Shown in pieces: positions 44,758-56,528 of a stretch of DNA of 64,000 bases. The DNA is taken from contig CAJSYZ010000005.1 in NCBI GenBank assembly GCA_910574455.1, positions 7,192,001 to 7,256,000 on the forward strand. Reading direction: 5' to 3'. Source of the stretch: Trichaptum fuscoviolaceum (taxonomy: Eukaryota > Basidiomycota > Agaricomycetes > Hymenochaetales > Trichaptaceae). A model generated the notes under the pieces. That model had not been told where the DNA came from. It did not search any database and was given only the letters and a program-made list of their open reading frames with translations. The first letter of the stretch is position 1, and each line of letters starts with the position of its first letter. Made by a program: the position numbers and the translations under genes.

Positions 44758-45723
44758 ATGTCCTGTTTCCATCACAGGCTGATGCCATGCTTGCAAGCCT
44801 CTAAATGTTTCATGACGTCCCTTGTTGCATCATTGACCTCGTCTTCTCCGTGGTCAATCACCCCCGTTTTTAACTCCAAGAGGGTGACATTACGCAAGTT
44901 GGTGGTCATAATTGACATTGTGGAGGAGAGTTGGCTGAAAGATAGGATGGCCGTCGTTCACGAAAGGTCTCATGGTGGCGATGAGCATGTGGACCACTCT
45001 GAGTTTAACTTCCCCCGGCTTGTGTTAAGCAATGTTCTCGACATCATCCACGTAGAGCGGATGTACGACATTTGGGCACAATTTGAAGAAACTCTGAGTG
45101 CTAAATCAATGTACTTTCATTCAATGTGCATCACACAGGATGAAACACTGAAGGCAATGAGTCTTGTCCATCGGTCTTGGACTGCTCCCGTACAAGAAGC
45201 ACTTGGTCGAGTGCTTTACATTGGCAAATTGGCGGATGACCATCCTCCTATCTCTCGTGCGCAAGTCAATCTTTGGGCCTTGGGCGGATGTCGTTGCCAT
45301 ACAATTTTTCTGTCCCGTTGCAAGGGATGAATATTCCCTGTCCCACGAGTTTGGATGGAGACACTGTGATTGGTTTGAAACCCTGCATTGTATTCTTCTG
45401 GGTTTCACAAATCTCAAAAGTGTCTTGATCAGATCCTATACCTCGCCCTTCACCAGCTGGTCTAATTTCACGTTTGCGGAGATAGTTTGTCGAAATACGC
45501 ATCTACTCTGCATAAGGTGGCTGGCTATTATGATTACCAGTTCGATTTTAGTCATCTGGTAGAAGATTTTCAGAGGTTGGAACATCTCAGGATGTTAGAC
45601 ATACGAGGAACAAGGTTCTCTGATGTTGCCCTACAAAAACTTGACGACGATGCAAGGGCCATTTTTCGTACACTTCAAGTTGACCAATGTTACGATCTCA
45701 CTTTCCCGTGTATTGGGATATGA
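44758..45723 (+). pseudogene. F-box/LRR-like protein relic
   Basis: Three frames in succession carry pieces of one protein: F-P-R-L-V-L-S-N-V-L-D-I-I and T-L-K-A-M-S-L-V-H-R-S-W-T-A-P-V-Q (about 45010-45190), then T-L-H-C-I-L-L-G-F-T-N-L-K-S-V-L-I-R (about 45385-45430), then L-E-H-L-R-M-L-D-I-R-G-T-R-F-S-D (about 45575-45625) to a stop at 45721. The L-V-H-R-S-W-T-x-x-x-Q pattern followed by Leu-rich strands is usual in agaricomycete F-box-like proteins, which select substrates for SCF ubiquitin ligases. At least two frame changes (about 45310 and 45490) with no matching splice sites make it a probable pseudogene. Confidence 0.5.
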
Positions 45724-45739
45724 CGTTGCGGTCTATATT

Positions 45740-45915
45740 GAGTAAATAAGGGCCGAGGGCCGGGTCGGGCCACCATGGCTCCATTGTAAGTCCGACCCTT
45801 GGCCCTCTTTCTAACCAATTCTCACTGGCCCGACCAGACCTGGCCTGACCCTCGGGCCGGGTCTTGGGTCGGCCCGTGGTCACATTGGGTCAGACCCGGC
45901 CTTTGAGGGCTATAA
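45740..45915. repeat. GC-rich imperfect inverted repeat
   Basis: GGGCCGGGTCGGGCC-type words occur near both ends (45757 and, inverted, 45870-45905) around a centre with CCGACCC/GGCCCGACC. Possibly an old MITE; no target duplication seen. Confidence 0.4.
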
Positions 45916-45950
45916 TCCAGATATAGTAGACATAGGTGATCCTTTACTTA

Positions 45951-46278
45951 CACCCATTTTCATAAAGGATGACAGTCGGGCAAAAAAAGAGAAAGAAGAG
46001 GCCATTACGTGAAGAGCAATGCCGAAGTGCCGGGAAGCCAAATAAAGTAAGGCAGCCCAGTCGGTCTGCGAATGTTGTCCGAATAAAGTAAAACGGCACG
46101 ATCGGTCCCCGAACGTCGTCATCCGGCCGAAGATCGCTGCAGAGTCATTGGCTGATTTCTTTTCAAGCCAATGACGACAGGCTCGGAACTTCTCGCCGAT
46201 ACGTCCCGAGCTCCGGCTTTCCTTTACTCGCGAAACTTCTCTTTTTTTACGGACTGTCATCCTTTATGCAAATGGGTG
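45951..46278. mobile_element. 328-bp MITE with TA target duplication
   Basis: Ends CACCCATTTTCATAAAGGAT on the left and the reverse complement with one change (CACCCATTTGCATAAAGGAT) on the right, continuing GACAGTC. TA flanks both ends (45949-45950, 46279-46280) within CTTA...TAAG. Non-coding, mariner-type. Confidence 0.8.
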
Positions 46279-46311
46279 TAAGAGATCTCCACTGGCACTT
46301 GGCTTGAAGAT

Positions 46312-46740
46312 CATCAGGGAATCTTCTTTTTCACTTAAGGTTACTTAAACGGTCTGAAATTTACTGAAGCCCTGGGAAGTGAAATTCTACTGATTTACTG
46401 ATTTCAGGCATGTGGTTTCATTATTCAGGAAGGGGCCTGCTGAAATCAGTGCCGTCGACTTAAATCAGTACTTCAGGCATTCAGTCTTCAGCATTCAAGC
46501 ATATCAGAAGTTTTTTTCTGGCATTCGAATTGCAGTGCTCAAGTGTATAAGTTTGTAAGGGGTTCAAGTAGTTCATTCCATAAGTAATTCATCATTTAAT
46601 CATATAAGCAGACTTTTTTGTCTGTCGGTTTGCAGTACTCAAGCGTGTAAGTGCGTAAGAGGTTCCAGAATTACTTCATTTCCACAAGTAATTTAAGACA
46701 ATAAGTAGAAATCAGTGCATCAGTGTCACGGTCCCTCAGT
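46312..46740. repeat. Dispersed repeat, copy 2, with internal ~100-bp duplication
   Basis: 46312-46500 matches 29470-29650 in the same orientation. Downstream, an imperfect tandem duplication (TTGCAGTGCTCAAGTGTATAAG and TTGCAGTACTCAAGCGTGTA, near 46530 and 46632) follows. Confidence 0.75.
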
Positions 46741-46915
46741 AGCTACACCACGGCATCCTGAACCAGATTGTATTTTGCCACTTCTGCCTCGCTGGCAGGC
46801 TGTTCCTCGGCATATTCAGAGAACGAATGCCACTGCAAGTTGATGGTAGTAAGAGCTTGAATACAGTGGCGGGGTGATGGGTCAAAGCCGAAGCTCACCA
46901 GAGATCGACCTGCTC

Positions 46916-49900
46916 TTAAAAGTCTGCGCCGTCCGTAGCCGAATCCCATAATGAACCCTCGTCCTCCTCGCGATCGCCCTCACCTTCCCAGTCCTCTCTG
47001 CCTGCGTCATTCTCCTCGCCCTCAAAACCTCCACTGCGTCCATAACCCACGCTGAAATTCTCGTCCGCATCCTTGTTCTCATCCTGATCCTGATCCTTGT
47101 CCTCCTCCTGATCCTTGTCCTCGACCTCGTCTCCCTCGCCAAGCACACTCTCGTCCTCCATATCGTCTTCCCTATCCTTGAAATCCTCGACTTCTTCGCC
47201 GTCATTATCCTTATCCTCCTTGCACTTACTACTTCTAGTAGCGCCCTCGCCATATGTATACTCGCCGCTCGCATCCGCGTCTCCAACGTCAAGATACAGG
47301 GAGAAATCCCTGCCAGTGACACCCGATCCAACAAGTTCGGTGTTCTTTCCCGCACTAAAATCTTCAATGGAATTGTAAGCTGCTAGGCGGGATCGGACCT
47401 TCTCCCAGTTTGATTCAGTAAAAAACGAGGAATTCGACAATAAGTTAACATAGTCGTCCGTATGAGGCTGCCACAGAGCACTGGTGAAGTACCACTCAGC
47501 GCCACCAAACTCTTCTTTGATCTTTTGCAACCGGGCCACTTGCTTGTCGATTGCAACCTTGACCTGTTCATGAGAAATTCAGCGAATAAAGCCACTATAA
47601 GAACTGAAGTAGATAGATACCGCGGTTGCCGCAAGAGCGAGGGCACCGATAGGCTTTCCTATTGTGTTTTTATCCAGTACTTTATGCCGACCCAGGGCCA
47701 AGACTAGGTGTACGGACAACACTGAGATTACAAGATCAGAGCAGAACAACCCTTGCTTCTGTACTTTCAGAGTCAATGCAGGGATACGAAGGGTGACATG
47801 GGGCAAATTTTTACATACCTTATCCATACTATGCCAGCTTTCCCAGAGGAATGGTTCAGCTTTCTTCTTGTCGACCATCGTCTGCAACATCTTCACAATT
47901 TCTTCGGTCTCCACCGACTTAGAACGCTCGTTGCCGATGAAACTCGAAATTGATTGTTCGGCTTTCTCGAACAATTTCTTGCGCCAACTATCAGAGCATC
48001 TCTGGGCTGCCTACAGGGCAGATCATACTTGATTCAAAATGGCCGATGAAAGACAATAAGGGATGACTCAACTAAAGAACAGATGTCGGCCAATTGCGTG
48101 TCGTAACTAAGTTCGACAGAATCAAACACCTTCCCCCACAAGGCTCCGATGGACTTATTGTCCGGGTTTTGCCATGGAGTTGTGGACTTTCCAACTGCGC
48201 GATACAGCGAAGGCAGAAGAATGTGAGTCCAGCCTGCCTGAGTTCCGGGAGGGAGACACTGATTCGTTGCCCTTTTTTTGCCGGGAGCGCGGGATCCCTC
48301 CCTTCCGATACTATTTCTATCCTTGTCCTCAAGCCCTACAGATGTCTGCATTTCTGCAAGTTAGTGGATGTATATCATAGACATGATTTGATTAACGCAC
48401 AGAGCTAGTAGTCCGAGAGACTTTGCGATGACCAAGATGAGCCTTGGTTGCGAGCACTTCGGGTTCAGGACTGATGGATACTGTCGTCATCGCAGGTGAT
48501 TGTGCTCGTGGTGTTAGCGACACCTCACAACCACTTGCCTGTTAAAGGAGCCTTGAATTAGTACACGAATCAATTGCAGCAATTAGCTCACACTTGCAAT
48601 ATGTTGCGCATGAGCCGCCAGAGACCTCTTCAAATTGCGAATAGAAGTAGAAGATTTCATCTGTAGCAATTAGAGGAATTGTTACCAAGAAAAGCTCGAA
48701 GAGAATTGAATACCAGTATATCAGCCTGAGAATGACTGTCTTGCAGTTTACTCTTGTTACTAGTAGTGAGGTTCAAATCCTTGTTGCTTAATCAGAAATG
48801 ATATGAAATGGAGATTAGAAGGATTAACACTAACTGTCGAGGCAGCCTGTGATGACGGCTTCTTCATATACACGTTCATGCTAGTCTGTTTTAGATAGTA
48901 AGGAAGTGATCTGAATATTGGGTGGAAATGCAAGAATTACCACGGCATGCGAGTTAGAGTCCGGCGGTGACTTCCTCTTCTTATTATTCGCGATCATGCT
49001 GTCCTACAATAAGCAAAGCTTAGTAGACGACCAGATCCTTGCCAAAGAAAGGGGTGCAGAAAGTTGTCCTATTGAGTGTCGATGCCTACACATACCTGCA
49101 TCTGCAGATACAACGCCGGCGATTGCTCTCTATGTCCATCGACAGTAATACCCTCCTGACGAGATGACAGGTGAGTAGTGAGGGGGTAAAAGCAGAATAA
49201 ACTTACCGTTACATCAAGCTGGGAGTTGGCGATTCTCTGCATTTTCGCGCCCTATTCAGAGTACGGTTTGGTAAGTAATGAAGTAAAGATATGTCGACGC
49301 CGAAGGACACAAGAAAGTCCGGCACCAGATCCATGCTTTGATGTGAAACACTCACCTGAACGGCCGATTGTCTCCTGATATTCTTCTTCTCCAGAGCACA
49401 AAGAAGGAAGGATAAGTAGCGCGAACGAAGCAAGACATTATGATGCCACTTACCAACGTTGTAGGAGCCTGCAAGTCGGAGAGAGTGTCGCGGGATAGCT
49501 TCCTTTTCTTCGATTTATTGCTGGCTCCATCCTGATACGATACAGAAACATTGTTAATTAGCCATCGTTGTGCATGGGACTCCACCGATGCATAGTCTCT
49601 GTGAATCGAACGATTTCTTTGAACTTTAAGCGGCACTCACATTGGCTTGGGGCGGTATTGTAAGTCTCCTCGCGTCCTAATTAAACGCACAATCAAAATA
49701 TTAAGATTTCATCTGCCAGTCTAATGAATGCTTTAACCAACTCACATTATCAGTGTCGGAGTCAACAAGATGTGCCGTCTGTCGCTCGCTCGCAAAGCTA
49801 TTCTTTACACCTTGAAAACTCGTGAGGGTTACTGTCTCTCCTTCATCCTCCCAAGGACTAAAGTTTGCATCCTCTTGCACCGAGGCGGGGAGCCTAAATT

Positions 49901-51288
49901 TTCCTTGTGTCAGCCAGGCTCACAACTTGAAACAAAGATAAGGATGTGAGCATTATAAGTGAAGAAGCTGCAACGTTCGGGTTCATGATGATCTTGAAGA
50001 AGTGTGGCACGGCGGTGACCCGCCGGGCCGCCACGGTCGCTGCCACTGGCAGTGTCACTGGCGCACACGTGGCACGCTCAAACTGCCACTGGCAGTGGCG
50101 GGCGCATTCAAGCTATCAGTACTAGTACTACTAGTAGTAGTAGTAAGTAGTACTACAATGATAAGCTTCAAGTAGCTGAGTTTAAATCAAGCTTCACACT
50201 TACTATCAACTTGAATTTGTTTGAATTTGAAACTCATCTTTCGTACTATGATGCGAACGGTTGAGTAGTACGACTTCAAACTCACAAGTCAATATCTTCT
50301 ACTATCTTCCTTGCGATCTCAGGATTTCTGCCCTCTCCGCCGAAGAAAGTGGATCCATCTGTGTTGCGAAGTGCCCTGACAGGTCGCTTTGTCTTATCGT
50401 TCCGTTTCGACGTATTGGGCGAGTCTATCATGTCTGTATCCTCACCAGAAAGACTGCTGTCCTGTCCTGCAAGCGTACTATGATAGCCAGTGCCTCCTAT
50501 GATACGACTTGAAGCCTTTGCGCCCTGCACACAAGTACGGAAAGGAAGTGCACCTCTGGTGTCCTTTTTCCTCGCCTTTTTTGCGCGCTCTCTATCTGGT
50601 CCATCGGAATTGGCTGCATCATAACGTGAGTCAATATGTTCATCTTTCAAAACCTAAAGTCGTAAAGGTAATGCAACTTACGAACATAAAAGTTTGCATT
50701 GCCTTCAGCTTCACAAAAGCTGTCTTTTTCCTCGTTCGTTGAACCTGCAATGCCAATATCTGGTAACTCGACTGTCGCTGTCTTGAAGATAAGGACTCAC
50801 TAGCTTCAGGAGTGTCTTTCGGTTTTTTTAGCCCTCGTTTGTCAGTGCCAGCCAGCTTAGGTGCAGTTGAGCCCATCTGGGTGCGAATGTCAAGAGCCTT
50901 CGACAAATTCTTCTCAAGCTCCATCGTCTCCAGTATTGCTGTTTCCTGTTGCTCTGCTGCAGCTCTCTTTTTGCGTACCTTCTCAGATGCCTCTTGTTCT
51001 TTTGCTGCCCGTTTCTGTTCCGCATCAAGTTTTCTCTTCTCTCTCGCATCCGCGGCTTGTTGAGCCGCAGCTTCGCGCAGAGCTGCCCGTTCTTCCTTCT
51101 GTTTTTTCCTTCTCCTCCTTTTCCCTCAATGCCTCACCACGCTTTGAGGCCTGCTCTTCTCTCCTTCTCTCCTTCTCTTCTTTCTCCCTCAATACCTCCT
51201 CTTTCGTTCGACGTGTTCTGAGTTTATTGACTATGGCTCCCGGGTGCTGATTGCTATTCTTAGCCCGCGTTTGTCTTCGAGTTGACAT
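46916..51288 (-). CDS. DUF6532-like protein, many small exons, one frameshift
   Basis: Function unknown; DUF6532 proteins are abundant in basidiomycetes. The N-terminus M-S-T-R-R-Q-T-R-A-K-N-S-N-Q-H-P-G opens at 51288 and runs into a Lys/Glu/Arg-rich coiled coil. Exons at 50744-50682, 50613-50286 and 49894-49746 join in phase, followed by about ten micro-exons (for example 49532-49454, 48661-48593) rich in K-K-R-K. The C-terminal part (48351-46916) holds A-L-W-G-K-V-F-D-S, A-Q-R-C-S-D-S-W-R-K-K, L-F-C-S-D-L-V-I-S-V-L and P-I-G-A-L-A-L-A-A-T-A-V, the pattern I associate with DUF6532, then an Asp/Glu-rich tail. A T6 run at 51102-51107 (A6 in sense) shifts the frame, so this copy may be damaged. 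The 391-nt intron 50285-49895 is far longer than its neighbours and contains a palindrome cluster. An exon-like piece after the TAA (46743-46830) hints at a lost tail. Confidence 0.6.
49990..50165. repeat. Short-palindrome cluster inside an intron (leftmost of the series)
   Basis: CACGGCGGTGACC, GCCACTGGCAGTG, CTGCCACTGGCAGTGGCGG and AGTACTAGTACTACTAGTAG follow each other. The host intron is about seven times the usual length here. Confidence 0.85.
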
Positions 51289-51765
51289 TCTTGTGCAGTG
51301 TTTCAAGTCGAGGCACGCTGACAGGTGCTATGAGTTTCGATGGTGAATCGAGTTGGCAAAGGTGCAAGTTGTAGTTGAAGTTGGAGATGAGGGCGCCTAT
51401 TCAAGGAAAATTTACGCCCACTTGCACTTGCTGGCACTGGCAGTGCCAGTGATTGGCAGCCTTCAAGTTAGGCTGACTCGGAATGAGCCTGACTCAGACT
51501 CGGACTTGGACACTCGGATACTCAGGCTAGCTCTATTACTAGTACTATCACAGTGCTACTGGTACTAGTACTACTCACTGGCACTTGCAGGCTCACTGGC
51601 AGGCTGGCGGCGGTGCCACTGAGTCACTGACAGCCTGAGGCTGTGGCTACTCAGGCTACCGGTACTACTACTAGTAGTACTACTAACTTCAAGTTGTTAC
51701 TACGCGGGCGTCACCGCTGAGCGTGCCATTCAACTTTAAATTCAGCGTTCAATTTACTGGAACTA
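51289..51765. repeat. Divergent intergenic region made of short palindromes
   Basis: Spacer between the DUF6532-like gene and the Plavaka gene, whose starts face away from each other. 51425-51700 is a patchwork of CACTGGCAGTGCCAGTG, CTGACTCGGA, CAGGCTAGC, GTACTAGTACTAC, CAGCCTGAGGCTG and CTACTAGTAGTAC. It probably also holds both promoters. Confidence 0.85.
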
Positions 51766-54700
51766 ATGCCGGTAACTCGGCGAAGGCCCAAACCCGTTCA
51801 TCTTACAGATATCTTCCCCCCGACTATTCGATGCACCTTCTCCTTCTGCAGCAGGAGGTTCAAGAATCAATCCGCAAGGACAAGACATGAATATTCAGCT
51901 CACCCGTCATCATTTGCAACAAGACCTGCTGCTTGTGGTTACGACTTGGATTCCTCACCCAAGCGACCCGCACGACCTTCGACACCTCAAGCTCTTCCCG
52001 GCTCTCCTGAACTTCCAACAGACTTGGAGGGCCATCATGAAGATGAAAGTGGCTGCAACTCTTCAAGTTACGACTACGACATTTCTATACTCACACAGGA
52101 TATCTCGATGCTTAGCATAGGCCGAGACGAGCTGCTTCAAGATTTAGACGGTCCTGATTGCCTGTCCCATGCTGACACTGGAGATGACGAACTTGAAGAC
52201 CAAGACCTATCTTCTGCTGATCTGGACTCCGACATTGGAGATTATGAAGAGAACAATGATAACTTAAAGGTGTATCACAGATATTTAAATGGTGCGCGCT
52301 AAGTATGATGTCCCCAGTTTACTTTAGCATTCTGACACCAAATATCGTGCAGCCACTCCATGCGATGAAGAAGGGAACTTCTTAGAAAAGGAAGAACCGC
52401 CCGTTTCACGGAACGAACCTGCGTCAAATGACTGGTTTCCCTATTCGTGCCGAGCAGATTTCGAGCTCGCAGATTTTCTCTATCGCGAAGAGCAAATGTC
52501 TGCTGGCAACATAACAAAGCTTCTCGGAATTATGAAGGCTTATCAACTAATTCAGTCCACGGAGAACGCAAAATCTATTAGATATCCCGAATTGGACGCG
52601 ACAGATCCCAATGATGACTCAAGTCTGGATACAGCTGGTGCACTGCTCGATGGAGATGCACAAAATTTGTACAAGATCATTGACACTACAAAAGTCGGTG
52701 ATGTATCTTGGAAATCCTTCAGTAACTTCTACACTAACGACAATGGCCAAAAAGCGACAAACGAGAACATCGAGTCATGGAAGAGGAAAGAATATGATGT
52801 ATGGTATCGGGATCCTTTGGAAGTAATCCGAAATTTGGTGGATAACCCGGCTTTAGAAGGCGAATTTGACTTTGTCCCGTTTCGTGAATTTCAGACAAAG
52901 GAGGACACCAATAATATCAATGACAAAGAACGAGTTTTCAGAAATTACATGTCCGGGAATTTTGCTTGGGAACAGGCTGTAAGTCATGACTCATTAACTC
53001 GCACAGATACTTATTATCCTTGACTTAGAACAAGATCTACGCAGAAGATAAAGCAGTCCATGGATCTATGTTCGTCCCGGTCATTTTAGGGAGCGATAAG
53101 ACAACGGTTTCTGTTGGAACTGGCAATAATGAATACTATCCTTTGTATCTCTCGATTGGGAATGTATCAAACAAGGCCCGGCGGTCCCAGAAACTGAATA
53201 CAGTCCAGCTCATAGCATTTCTGGCAATACCAAAGAGTATGTGTTAATAGTGATCTATTCAATTGACTTCTGATGCTTTGCAGCTGAGCGGCAATACGAA
53301 AAGTCAGATGACTTCCGGCACTTTCGACATCAGATCTTTCATTCGTCTATATCGAGGATCTTAATCTCGCTGAAATCCGCAATGATCATGAACACTCAGA
53401 AAACCATTCTCCGGTGCCCTGATGGTCACTTGCGTAGGTCGGTTTTCGGACTCGGCTCATATATAGCCGATTATCCGGAACAGGTCAGCCTTTGCGCCAT
53501 ATGTACTGGATGGTGCTGCAAGTAAGTACTACCGCCCTCAGGCTTTCCTGAAATCAAGCTCTGTGGTGATGACTTACTTTCGACATTATAGATGCACAGC
53601 GCCTCACAAGGACCTCGATAATCCGGAATTTGTATCAATTCCTCGAACAAAAGAGCTGCACGAACGATTGATAGAACAGGTAGACGCCAACAACATGAAT
53701 AAAGCAACAATTCGGAAAGAGTACGGATTCCACCAGGACATTGTGGTACGTGCTTCAAATTATTCATTGGATGCGTATATTGCAACTGATACGTTGCTCC
53801 GTAGCCTTTCACCAATGACATTCCACGCGCAGATATATGCGATCTCATATCTCCGGACCTGCTGCACCAAATCATCAAAGGCGTGTTCAAGGATCATCTT
53901 GTCGAGTGGATATGTCAGAGCTTGACCACGTCAGAGCTGGATATTGTGGATAAAAGGTGATTTTTTTCGCAAGTTGTTTAATGTAAATACCATTGCTAAC
54001 ATCCGCGTAGAATCAGAGTTGCTGCTCCTTTTCCTGGACTTCGCAGATTCCCCGAAGGCCGAGGCTTCAAGCAATGGACAGGCAATGATTCTAAGGCACT
54101 TATGAAAGTATGTGACCTTTTTATCTTGTTCGAGGCAGTGGTTTGCTGATATTTGATGCAATTTGCTTAGGTGTATCTTCCGGCTATCGTGGGCATTGCA
54201 CACGATGATATGATTCGCACATTAAGTGCATTTCTAGACTTCTGTTACCTTGTGCGTCGGTACACGATTACAGCCTCAACTCTTGATCAAATCAAAGCCT
54301 CTTTGGATCACTTTCACCGTTATCGGCAAATATTCATAGCTAAGGGCATCCGGGATAACTTTTCACTACCACGACAGCATGCTATGGTCCATTATCCAAC
54401 ATTGATCCCTCTGTTTGCTGCACCGAGCGGGCTGTGTTCATCGATTACAGAGAATAAACATATTTATGCGGTCAAAGAAACGTGGCGACGCTCGAACAGA
54501 AATGATCCCTTGGGCCAGATGATCACAGCAAACCAACGACTCAGCAAACTTATTGCATCGAGGTCAGACTTCAAACGGCGTGGAATGCTAGACGATACGC
54601 TATCCGAGGCTACGTGGAAAGTTTTGCGAGATGTTCTGCGGAAGAATATGTCAGAGCCGGAGGAGGATGATGCTGAGAGGATCCCGAATCAGAGGGAGCA

Positions 54701-55845
54701 GTTGCAGTGTATTGGTGTGGCAGGAGCAGCCAATGATACAGATGATTTCTTCGATGGCACTGTGGGTAATCAAGGGCACAACGAAATTGCTGACCTGGAT
54801 GATTTCAGCACTTCATCAGTGGAAGGACTGCAAAGTAGTGTTGTTCTTCATGATGTGGAAAATACAGAACATCGGTTTTGCTTAGGTGGTAGAAGTGATC
54901 CTTCGAGCTTGATGTTAATGGCTTCGAAACAACGTCAGTAACACGAGCTTCAAATTGTGGCGCTGGATATCTGACTTATTCGTTGCTATCCTTACAGAGT
55001 CCAGTAAGCTGTACCCCAAACAGCTCAACGCTCTTGCGGCGATAAAAGGCCATCCGGAACTCCGACAGCTCCGACGACTCATCAAAATATACTTATTCTG
55101 CAAGTACGAAAGGTGCAACTTGAACGAATTAGGATACTATGACCTCGGAAGCGCTTCTGAAAGCCTGATAGCCGAACAACAGTTTGCACTGGACATGGGC
55201 AATGACATTGCCATCTTCCATTCAGCTACCGCGTATTTCGCCTACCGCGGCGAATCAATTCCTATAGAGCAAGCAATGAGGGAGGTGATCAGGTCCAATC
55301 CCTCTTGGCGCGGAAAACCACGACGTGATGTCGTTCTTGTCCAAGTTAGTTCTCGCAAAAAGGGGTTTGCAGGGATGCGAATTGCTCGGGTTATGCTTCT
55401 TTTCTCCTTCACCGCCAATGGAGAACGTCAGGAATGCGCCCTTGTCCAGTTTTTCAAGAACGTTGGAGACTCACCTGACAGAAAAACAAGAATGTGGATA
55501 GTCGAGCCAGAGTATGAGTCAGAGACCTCTACCGCGTGCCAGCGTAGTACTATTGGAAGTTGCCGTCAACCGCTGACTCGGACTCGCCGGAGTGACCTGA
55601 ATGACACCTCCGACTCGGAGTCAGGCTACCCCCGTCACGGTGACTCAAAAACTCCAAAGTTATCCGTGATAGCTCTAGGGAGTATCTTCCGTTTAGCTCA
55701 CCTCCTTGGGGTTCCAGAGGGTGATGAATGTCCTCCGAAGTCATTGACACCTGAGGAGTCCCTGGACTTTTACAATAGATTCTATGTTAACCGATTTGCT
55801 GACATGCACATGCATGAAACATTGTACGAAAGTAGGCAACAATAA
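51766..55845 (+). CDS. Plavaka-type (CACTA-like) transposase, intact, nine exons
   Basis: Plavaka transposases belong to the CACTA-like group found in mushrooms and move TIR elements. Exons 51766-52297, 52353-52978, 53029-53236, 53284-53521, 53592-53745, 53805-53956, 54011-54107, 54171-54933, 54998-55845 sum to 3,618 nt with every phase closing: 1,205 residues. The N-terminus has a C2H2-type finger (C-T-F-S-F-C...H-E-Y-S-A-H). Family blocks follow: R-E-E-Q-M-S-A-G, C-P-D-G-H, D-L-L-H-Q-I-I-K-G-V-F-K-D-H-L-V-E-W, P-G-L-R-R-F-P-E-G-R-G-F-K-Q-W-T-G-N-D-S-K-A-L-M-K and R-Q-H-A-M-V-H-Y-P. An acidic linker separates a C-terminal domain. Intron 1 must use a GC donor (GCTAAGT) to avoid a TAA. Exon 9 contains palindromic motif DNA (55570-55650) translated as R-R-S-D-L-N-D-T-S-D-S-E-S-G. 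A candidate active copy. Confidence 0.87.
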
Positions 55846-56528
55846 AGATAAACCCTCATTTAGCTCACAAAGTACCTTGAAACTTATGAAGTAAGGATAT
55901 AACATTTAAATGTTCAGTGACGGATTATGGTACTAGCTATACTAGAATTGTAGTGTTACTAGTCGGTGCATCTTAGACTTCAAGTTCAAGTTGGATCATG
56001 TCGGATGCCACTGTCAGTGGCAGTGGTCAAAATTTCCCACTGCTGCAGTGCACTGGCAGCCTCAGGCTGAGTACTACTACTACTGGTACTAGTACTACTA
56101 GTATGAACATAGAAAACTTCAAGTAAAAAGTGTACAATAACATGGAACTTGCCAACAACTGGAAATGAACCAATAACCTGCCTCAGGCTGCTACTACTAC
56201 TATAGTACTACTTCAAGTTCTAATTTAACCATCTTGAAGTTGAAGTTGAAGTTGAACACAGACTACTAGTAGTACTAGTCACGGTAGTACTATCAACTTG
56301 AAGCATATGCTATGAATAAATAAATAATTTTTTTGCAGTATATAGTAGTAATCAAGAAAACGATGTCACATAGTTGCTACTAGTACTAACTACCAATAGT
56401 GCAGCATAGTGCGAGAGGAGCTTTAAGTTAAACTTGAAAAGGGAGTAAGCACTGGCATAGAATGAGTAGTACTAGTACAATCCGAGTCCTTGACTTTTGT
56501 CATAAACATAGTAAAACGAAATAAAAAT
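55846..56528. repeat. Convergent intergenic region with palindrome clusters
   Basis: Between the stops of the Plavaka gene and the next gene. Motif patches at 55980-56110 (CACTGTCAGTGGCAGTG; TACTACTACTGGTACTAG), 56180-56300 (GCCTCAGGCTGC; GACTACTAGTAGTACTAG) and 56375-56480, separated by AACTTCAAGT-type words. No gene. Confidence 0.85.

Noticed and set aside
47115..47378. Ser/Leu-rich plus-strand ORF
   Set aside because: It is the antisense shadow of the Asp/Glu-rich tail of the minus-strand DUF6532-like gene.
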